A DNA stretch of 18,231 nt. It comes from RGIG4140 sp045532865. GTDB lineage: Bacteria > Pseudomonadota > Alphaproteobacteria > CAAHEQ01 > UBA3637. The notes beneath the pieces were generated by a model. That model did no database searches and was not told the DNA's origin. It was given only the letters and a program-made list of their open reading frames with translations. The stretch is taken from contig JAZSGT010000043.1 of the NCBI GenBank assembly GCA_045532865.1, positions 1-18,231 of the forward strand, read 5' to 3'. This document shows, in pieces, positions 13,880-18,231 of the stretch; positions within the stretch are counted from its first letter, which is position 1; each line of letters begins with the position of its first letter. The position numbers and the translations under genes are program-made.

Positions 13880-15301
13880 ATGAGCGTATATTTATATAAT
13901 ACAAAGACAAGGAACAAAGAAGAATTTAAACCATTGAATGAAAAAATGGTAACAATGTACTGCTGTGGTCCAACCGTCTATTCATATGCTCATATTGGGA
14001 ATTTAAGAACTTATATTTTTGAAGACTTGATTGCAAATACCTTGCGTTTGGCTGGATATAAAGTCAAGCATGTTATGAACGTGACTGACGTTGGACATTT
14101 AACAAATGACAGCGATGATGGTGAAGATAAAATGCTCATCGCCGCTGAACGAGAAAAAAAGAGTGTGATGGAAATTGCCCGTCATTATGAAGATACATTT
14201 TTTAGACACACCAGCGAACTTGGTCTAAAACGTCCTACCATTGTCTGCCGTGCAACCGAACACATTGAAGATATGATTAAATTTGTCAAATCATTAGAAG
14301 ATAAAGGATTTGCCTATTTTTCAAATGGGAATGTCTATTTCGACACATCAAAATTTGAAAAATATGGCTGCCTTTCAGGTCAAAATCGTGAAGATTTAAA
14401 ACATGGCGCAAGAACAGAGCAAGATGCAAACAAAAAAAATGCTTCCGACTTTGTGCTTTGGTTTACATCTTCTAAATTTGAAAATCAAATTCTTCAATGG
14501 GATAGTCCTTGGGGCCGAGGTTATCCAGGTTGGCATATTGAATGTTCTGCTATGTCAACAAAATATCTTGGCGAAAGAATTGATATTCATTGTGGAGGAA
14601 TTGATCATATCCCTGTTCATCATGAAAACGAAATTGCACAAAGTGAGGCGCATTTAGGGCATGAATGGGTAAATTTCTGGCTCCACATGGAATTTTTGAA
14701 CACAAAAGCTGGTAAAATGAGCAAATCAACAGGTGGAAAAACAACCATTGATACTTTGAGAGAAATGGGTTATCTTCCAATGCATTACAAATATTTCACT
14801 TTAACATCTCATTATCGCAGTGCAGCTGTCTTTTCTGAAGAGGCAATGGATGGCGCTAAAAAGGCGTATGAAAATTTGTGCACCTTTGTTTCAGAATTTA
14901 AAGCCTCAAGTGAAGGAAAAACACTTTTAAGTGATGAAACAGAAAAAGTTGAAAAGCTGAAAGCTGAATTTAATGCTTATTTATTTGACGACATTAAAAC
15001 ACCACTTGCCCTTTCTCACATGTGGAGCGTTGCAAAAGATGGTAAACTTTCTGATTTGGTTCGACTTTCTTATTTGCTCCATGTTGATTCAGTGTTAAAT
15101 CTTGAACTTAAAAATGTGGAAGCAAAAAAAGCGCAAGAAATTGAAATAACAAATGAAATCAAAGATCTTTTAGAACAAAGAAAGGAAGCAAGAGCCACCA
15201 AAAACTGGGCAAAATCTGATAAAATCAGAGATAAACTTGCCTCTCTTGGACTTGGCGTTAAAGATTTACCTAATAAGGAAGTTGAATTATTCAAATTGTA
15301 A
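13880..15301 (+). CDS. cysS: Cysteinyl-tRNA synthetase
   Basis: Class I aminoacyl-tRNA synthetase that charges tRNA-Cys with cysteine in the cytosol. 473 residues, normal for bacteria. The HIGH-type motif reads AHIGNLRT (37-44), and KMSKS is at 279-283. Zinc ligands fit the family: Cys in YCCGPTVY (Cys28/29), Cys222 in WHIECSAMS, and His247 and Glu251 in PVHHENE. GYPGWHIECSAM (214-225) and CGGIDHIPVHHENEIAQS (238-255) are diagnostic. The C-terminal end (ARATKNWAKSDKIRDKLASLGL) matches the anticodon-binding tail. Ribosome-binding site AAGGAA lies about 9 nt before ATG. The gene is preceded by the Cys-codon attenuator and followed by an intrinsic terminator, so it is probably transcribed alone. 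Confidence 0.98.
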   Translation: MSVYLYNTKTRNKEEFKPLNEKMVTMYCCGPTVYSYAHIGNLRTYIFEDLIANTLRLAGYKVKHVMNVTDVGHLTNDSDDGEDKMLIAAEREKKSVMEIARHYEDTFFRHTSELGLKRPTIVCRATEHIEDMIKFVKSLEDKGFAYFSNGNVYFDTSKFEKYGCLSGQNREDLKHGARTEQDANKKNASDFVLWFTSSKFENQILQWDSPWGRGYPGWHIECSAMSTKYLGERIDIHCGGIDHIPVHHENEIAQSEAHLGHEWVNFWLHMEFLNTKAGKMSKSTGGKTTIDTLREMGYLPMHYKYFTLTSHYRSAAVFSEEAMDGAKKAYENLCTFVSEFKASSEGKTLLSDETEKVEKLKAEFNAYLFDDIKTPLALSHMWSVAKDGKLSDLVRLSYLLHVDSVLNLELKNVEAKKAQEIEITNEIKDLLEQRKEARATKNWAKSDKIRDKLASLGLGVKDLPNKEVELFKL

Positions 15302-15332
15302 TTAAAGCAACATCTTTTAGATTATTTTTAAC

Positions 15333-15365
15333 AAAAAAGAGGCCTTTAAAATGGCTTCTTTTTTT
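15333..15365 (+). terminator. Intrinsic terminator after cysS
   Basis: AAAAAAGAGGCC (15333-15344), loop TTTAAAAT, GGCTTC plus a T-run (15353-15365): about 12-bp stem with one G-U pair. Confidence 0.88.
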
Positions 15366-15393
15366 GTTGAAATAATAGGTATTTTGAAAAACA

Positions 15394-15422
15394 TTGACAA
15401 TTATCTTTATTTATGCTAAGAT
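15394..15422 (+). promoter_or_regulatory. Sigma-70 promoter of the MESH1-like gene
   Basis: TTGACA (15394-15399), 17 bp ending TGC, TAAGAT (15417-15422): an extended -10 promoter 40 nt before the ATG. Confidence 0.7.
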
Positions 15423-15462
15423 ACAAATCTTCTTTCTATTGTTTATCATAAAGGAGGTTACT

Positions 15463-16062
15463 ATGAAGCAATTAGAAAACAAATGTTTGCATATCGCTGA
15501 AAAATTACATAGTGGTGTTGTTTACGGTGGTGGAATGGTTATGTTGGATCAAATCAAAGGCACAACAGAACTTGTTAAAAAACATTCCAACTTATCTGGC
15601 AGTGAAAAGGATACAGCTGTTGCAGCTGCCCTGCTCCACAAATGCTTTGAAAAAAAACGAATTGCTGAAGGCGTTTCTCCTTTAACAATGGATGAAGTTA
15701 AAAAAATTGCTGGTGACAAAGTATTATCTGTTATTCAAGAATTAGCTAGTGAACCAGAAGATAAAAATAAAACAAAATTAGAGCAATGGGAAGAAAAGGC
15801 TCAATGGGCTAAAGGATTATCTCATCAAGCGCAAGAAATCTTGCTTGCTGAAAAAATCATGAATTTTGAAACATCAAGAGATAAACCAAACCCAAATAAA
15901 CCTCTTGCTTGGCATCAAGAATATTTTCAAACAAGAATGAAAATGGTTGATGCATTAAAAGATGTTAACCCTGAACTATATAATATTGCTGTTCAAACAA
16001 AAAATCAAGGGTTAGCAAAAATTGCTATACTTCAAAAAGGATTGGAGAATCAAAGAGGTTAA
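15463..16062 (+). CDS. SpoT/MESH1-type HD-fold protein with degenerate metal site
   Basis: 199 residues, soluble. The overall pattern follows the small alarmone hydrolase (MESH1/SpoT HD) fold: VAAALLHKCFEKK (53-65), LSHQAQEILLAEKIMNFETSRDKP (119-142), then a Trp-x-x-Tyr-Phe helix and VDALKDVNPEL (162-172). The usual HD pair (LLHDxxEDT) is His59-Lys60 here, the ED pair is Glu-Lys, and ADK is Ala-Glu-Lys. The N-terminal 'xxHPxxVA' histidine is not seen. Most metal ligands are therefore missing and the hydrolase is probably inactive, or acts differently. Start at 15463 is supported by AAAGGAGG 5-6 nt upstream; an upstream TTG at 15394 is the -35 box. The fold assignment is by pattern only. Confidence 0.65.
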   Translation: MKQLENKCLHIAEKLHSGVVYGGGMVMLDQIKGTTELVKKHSNLSGSEKDTAVAAALLHKCFEKKRIAEGVSPLTMDEVKKIAGDKVLSVIQELASEPEDKNKTKLEQWEEKAQWAKGLSHQAQEILLAEKIMNFETSRDKPNPNKPLAWHQEYFQTRMKMVDALKDVNPELYNIAVQTKNQGLAKIAILQKGLENQRG

Positions 16063-16113
16063 TATATAAAAGTACACCCTTTAAAATTTAAAAAGTGAAT
16101 ATTTTAATACCCT

Positions 16114-16146
16114 AAAAAGACGCACTCATTGAATGCGTCTTTTTTT
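16114..16146 (+). terminator. Intrinsic terminator after the MESH1-like gene
   Basis: AAAAAGACGCA (16114-16124) pairs with TGCGTCTTTTT (16134-16144), an 11-bp perfect stem with a U-run. Confidence 0.88.
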
Positions 16147-16153
16147 AACCTTC

Positions 16154-16183
16154 TTGACAAGGAAAAACCCTTTATGATATATA
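16154..16183 (+). promoter_or_regulatory. Promoter remnant ahead of the decayed gene
   Basis: TTGACA (16154-16159), 18 bp, TATATA (16178-16183). A good AAAGGGAG ribosome-binding site follows at 16201-16208, though the start codon there is now ATA. Confidence 0.5.
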
Positions 16184-16215
16184 AAAAACATCATTATATA
16201 AAAGGGAGTTTTTAA

Positions 16216-16596
16216 ATATCATTCATTTCAACTTATCTAGATGCTATTATTCAAAACCTACCAGAGTGAAACTATCAAGGAGCTAAGGAACAAGAAAATG
16301 TAAAAGAACAAATTGAGTTTTTAAGCTTGCTTGTCAACAAATTAACAAAGATGAAAATACTAATACCCAATTAAAAGAGCTGACTGATGTTATTGAACAA
16401 TATGTCATATCTCCATTTATAAAGACAATAAACCATTAAGAACCCTATCATTCAGCCACAAAAAAGAAAATCTAAGTCAGCAAAATATATAAAAAGAGCT
16501 AATGCAAAAAAAAGAATACAAAAACGCCAGATGAGTTTTATCCCTTTTTTCAAAAATCTTTTTTCTTCATATGTCAATAACATTAACCCATCCTAA
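16216..16596 (+). pseudogene. Decayed small gene of unknown function
   Basis: After the promoter and ribosome-binding site, a reading begins at ATA 16216 where ATG would be expected. It runs SFISTYLDAIIQNLPE, meets TGA at 16267-16269 (possibly a former Trp TGG), continues NYQGAKEQENVKEQIEFLSL, shifts frame near 16350 to ENTNTQLKELTDVIEQYVIS, and shifts back near 16440. A basic tail (KRKSKSAKYIKRANAKKRIQ) follows, ending at TAA 16594-16596. Start loss, a nonsense codon and two compensating frameshifts point to an inactivated gene of about 125 residues. Family not recognised. Confidence 0.5.
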
Positions 16597-16656
16597 ATCA
16601 GTTATTATTTTTAAAAAATATTTTGTTTAAAGTCAACTATATTTACCCCTTAATTA

Positions 16657-17646
16657 TCAATGTCTTTGATTGATATGGTGATTGTTTGAATAATGGATTG
16701 TTTTTGTCCTATATCGAGTAATTGGTTGGGGGCTTTTGTTGCCATTTCCAGTTGGCAAAACATCTTGAACCCTCAGAACTGGTACTTTATATTTGACACT
16801 CAAACTTTTTGTTGAAGAAAATGAAACAGACCCATCATCAACAAGTTGCTGGAGCAATCTTTTTGCAGAATCTGCATTTTCTTTCATTTGTTTTGAAAAT
16901 ACTTTGATGGCCATTTTCATCTCTTGAGAATAGGCCAAATCAATGGGCGTTTGCTCTTTTTTGTTTGTTTTAAGAGGCAAATCGGCCGCCCCATTGTTTA
17001 ACAACGCCACGACCAAACGTTCTAACCCCTTCTTTTGAACAGCCATGTGCAAGAGTGTGTCCCCTTCCTTATCCACCACATCAAGTTTACATCTTTGATT
17101 TTCAACACCTTTTATAATTTCATCAATCAATTCTGGGGTATGTTCATTTTGTTTAATTAAATGAATAAATTCTTTTTCTTCTAGATGTTTTTGATTTTGT
17201 TGTTTTTCAATAACTCTTTTCAAAAGTGCATCATAATCCTCTTCAGTTATAACACCTAAACTTGATTTTTCTTGCTGTTTTTTTGCAATTAAATAAGAAA
17301 TGTAACGCTCCTTTGGCTTACCGGCCAACTGAAGTCTTGAAACAATATAATCCTTTTCATATTCACCTGGTTTGAAAACAAAGTTATACACCGTTTTTAT
17401 CTGTTTAAAAACAGGCAAATTCCAAATGGATTTTTTTGCCCCCAACTCATCAAGCATAACATCAACTTCAGCCTCAGACACATACTTATTGTTCAAAGGG
17501 GAATTAATTTCTTCATCCTCGGAATCAAAAACTTCCTCTTGCATGGCATCATAGATACTGGGCCTTAGAACCAAAACAAAAATATCTTCAATCGTTTTTA
17601 AACTCTGGGTAATAAAACCGACTTTTTGTTTTTTATCAAAACCCAT
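16657..17646 (-). CDS. Ankyrin-repeat protein
   Basis: 329 residues, soluble. Two ankyrin repeats are visible at about 190-221 (DKEGDTLLHMAVQKKGLERLVVALLNNGA, with the TxLHxA core) and 225-250 (EQTPIDLAYSQ). The N-terminal 190 residues are charged and mainly helical, with an acidic patch EEVFDSEDEE (37-46). The C-terminal 60 residues are Ser/Thr/basic and end rich in His/Asn. No signal peptide. Ankyrin proteins of host-associated bacteria are often secreted effectors, but this is not shown here. AAGGAG lies 6 nt upstream of the ATG. The promoter region shares a 22-nt element with the membrane protein/ART unit. Confidence 0.8.
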   Translation of the reverse strand: MGFDKKQKVGFITQSLKTIEDIFVLVLRPSIYDAMQEEVFDSEDEEINSPLNNKYVSEAEVDVMLDELGAKKSIWNLPVFKQIKTVYNFVFKPGEYEKDYIVSRLQLAGKPKERYISYLIAKKQQEKSSLGVITEEDYDALLKRVIEKQQNQKHLEEKEFIHLIKQNEHTPELIDEIIKGVENQRCKLDVVDKEGDTLLHMAVQKKGLERLVVALLNNGAADLPLKTNKKEQTPIDLAYSQEMKMAIKVFSKQMKENADSAKRLLQQLVDDGSVSFSSTKSLSVKYKVPVLRVQDVLPTGNGNKSPQPITRYRTKTIHYSNNHHINQRH

Positions 17647-17684
17647 GTAAAGCTCCTTTTTTTGTTTAGTTATTAATATGGCTT

Positions 17685-17712
17685 TATACTAACATAGTTT
17701 TATTTAAAAACA
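17685..17712 (-). promoter_or_regulatory. Promoter of the ankyrin gene
   Basis: Minus strand: TTGTTT, 16 bp ending TGT, then TAGTAT (17691-17686). The extended -10 and flanking bases (17685-17706) match 12716-12737 at 20 of 22 positions. Confidence 0.55.
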
Positions 17713-17736
17713 AGAAAATACTCTTTTTTTAAAATG

Positions 17737-17764
17737 AAAAACCTCTCGATTTTCGAGAGGTTTT
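17737..17764 (-). terminator. Intrinsic terminator after the TRL-like lipoprotein gene
   Basis: CCTCTCGA (17742-17749), loop TTT, TCGAGAGG (17753-17760), with A/T flanks extending the stem. On the minus strand it ends in TTTTT. Confidence 0.85.
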
Positions 17765-17784
17765 ATCATCAAATGCTAATCTGT

Positions 17785-18129
17785 TTAGGGATTTTCTATT
17801 CCATACGCATTCACTTTTAGTTTTCCATATATTCCTAAAAGAGAAAACCATTCATAATCAACATAAGCAGCTCTATCTAACATACCATCTTTAAGTGCTT
17901 TATTTAAAGACGCGTCTCCAATTGCAAAACTTAAAATATAATAAGCAACATGTGTTGTTGAAGCTTGCCCATAAGTTTTAATAACTTTTTGATTATCATA
18001 GTCTAGTGAAAGTGGCGCTTTTATCTCTGTATAAATAACTCCCCTTGATGGAACAAATGGTGCATTAGGCGAAGAAACACACCCTTGTAAAAGTAGCATC
18101 ACAAATAGTGTTGCAAATACTTTTTTCAC
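17785..18129 (-). CDS. TRL-like family lipoprotein
   Basis: 114 residues starting with GTG (18127-18129), with GGAG about 7 nt upstream. N-terminal MKK, hydrophobic stretch and lipobox LLLQGC (Cys17) mark a lipoprotein. The mature part follows the TRL-like family (PF13146) closely: GVIYTEIKAPLSL (30-42), then a Gly/Ala segment ILSFAIGDASLNKALKDG (65-82), and AAYVDYEWFSLLGIYGKLKVNAYG at the end. Function of the family is unknown; envelope location is expected. A terminator lies directly downstream, and the gene is probably monocistronic. Confidence 0.85.
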   Translation of the reverse strand: MKKVFATLFVMLLLQGCVSSPNAPFVPSRGVIYTEIKAPLSLDYDNQKVIKTYGQASTTHVAYYILSFAIGDASLNKALKDGMLDRAAYVDYEWFSLLGIYGKLKVNAYGIENP

Positions 18130-18231
18130 GTTTAATCTCCATAAACATACACGGTTGTTTTAGTGAACAAGCCGAAAAATACATTTGTGAACTTATAATC
18201 AGTGTGTTTAATAACCTTGATATTAGCATCT

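Noticed and set aside
15394..15462. Upstream extension of the MESH1-like protein from TTG at 15394
   Set aside because: This TTG is the -35 box of a good promoter, and the ATG at 15463 has AAAGGAGG in front of it.
16267..16269. TGA read as tryptophan (codon reassignment)
   Set aside because: TGA ends the HD gene at 9127 and the ankyrin gene at 16657, and this reading also has frameshifts, so decay is simpler.
1..18231. CRISPR array, rRNA or complete tRNA genes
   Set aside because: No regularly spaced repeats and no rRNA or tRNA signature seen on reading either strand.

Overview
The window is visibly AT-rich bacterial chromosomal DNA. It is probably from a low-GC, host-associated alphaproteobacterium, such as an uncultured gut or endosymbiont-type lineage. 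That rests on inference: TTGACA-dominated promoters, short proteobacterial-style leader and terminator signals, a Gram-negative MsbA-type exporter and lipoproteins, an ankyrin-repeat protein, an ADP-ribosyltransferase-like protein, and several decayed genes. No rRNA, tRNA or CRISPR array was found, so the taxonomy stays tentative.

Layout. 1-2210: 3' part of an MsbA-type ABC exporter, a decayed serine recombinase, and an AT-rich gap holding a 14-bp inverted repeat. 2211-4793: a GNAT acetyltransferase (ArgA-like) converging on a minus-strand pair, a GT-B glycosyltransferase followed by a periplasmic endonuclease I. 4794-7271: divergent promoters, then a two-gene operon of an alkaline-phosphatase-superfamily phosphodiesterase and an MFS transporter. 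7334-9049: a consensus sigma-70 promoter and two overlapping ORFs that together carry five copies of an unrecognised ~70-residue module. 9127-10850: a minus-strand operon of a tandem-Nudix protein and an HD phosphohydrolase behind a palindrome-rich promoter. 10859-12745: a minus-strand pair of a four-helix membrane protein with internal duplication and an ADP-ribosyltransferase-like protein. 12888-13646: a small lipoprotein, a terminator and a DUF5662-like protein. 13682-15365: cysS with its leader region. 15394-16146: a SpoT/MESH1-like HD protein lacking most metal ligands. 16154-16596: a decayed small gene. 16657-18129: an ankyrin protein and a TRL-like lipoprotein, both on the minus strand.

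The strongest observation is upstream of cysS. A 14-codon ORF with a good ribosome-binding site encodes four consecutive cysteines (MYTKFEKCCCCRKI). It is followed by alternative hairpins and an intrinsic terminator that ends just before the cysS ribosome-binding site. The geometry fits ribosome-mediated transcription attenuation of cysteinyl-tRNA synthetase by charged tRNA-Cys supply.

Other points of interest are the five-module repeat proteins, the likely pseudo-enzyme of the (p)ppGpp-hydrolase fold, the membrane protein/ADP-ribosyltransferase pair that shares a 22-nt promoter element with the ankyrin gene, and paired palindromic sites at 9072 and 9114.
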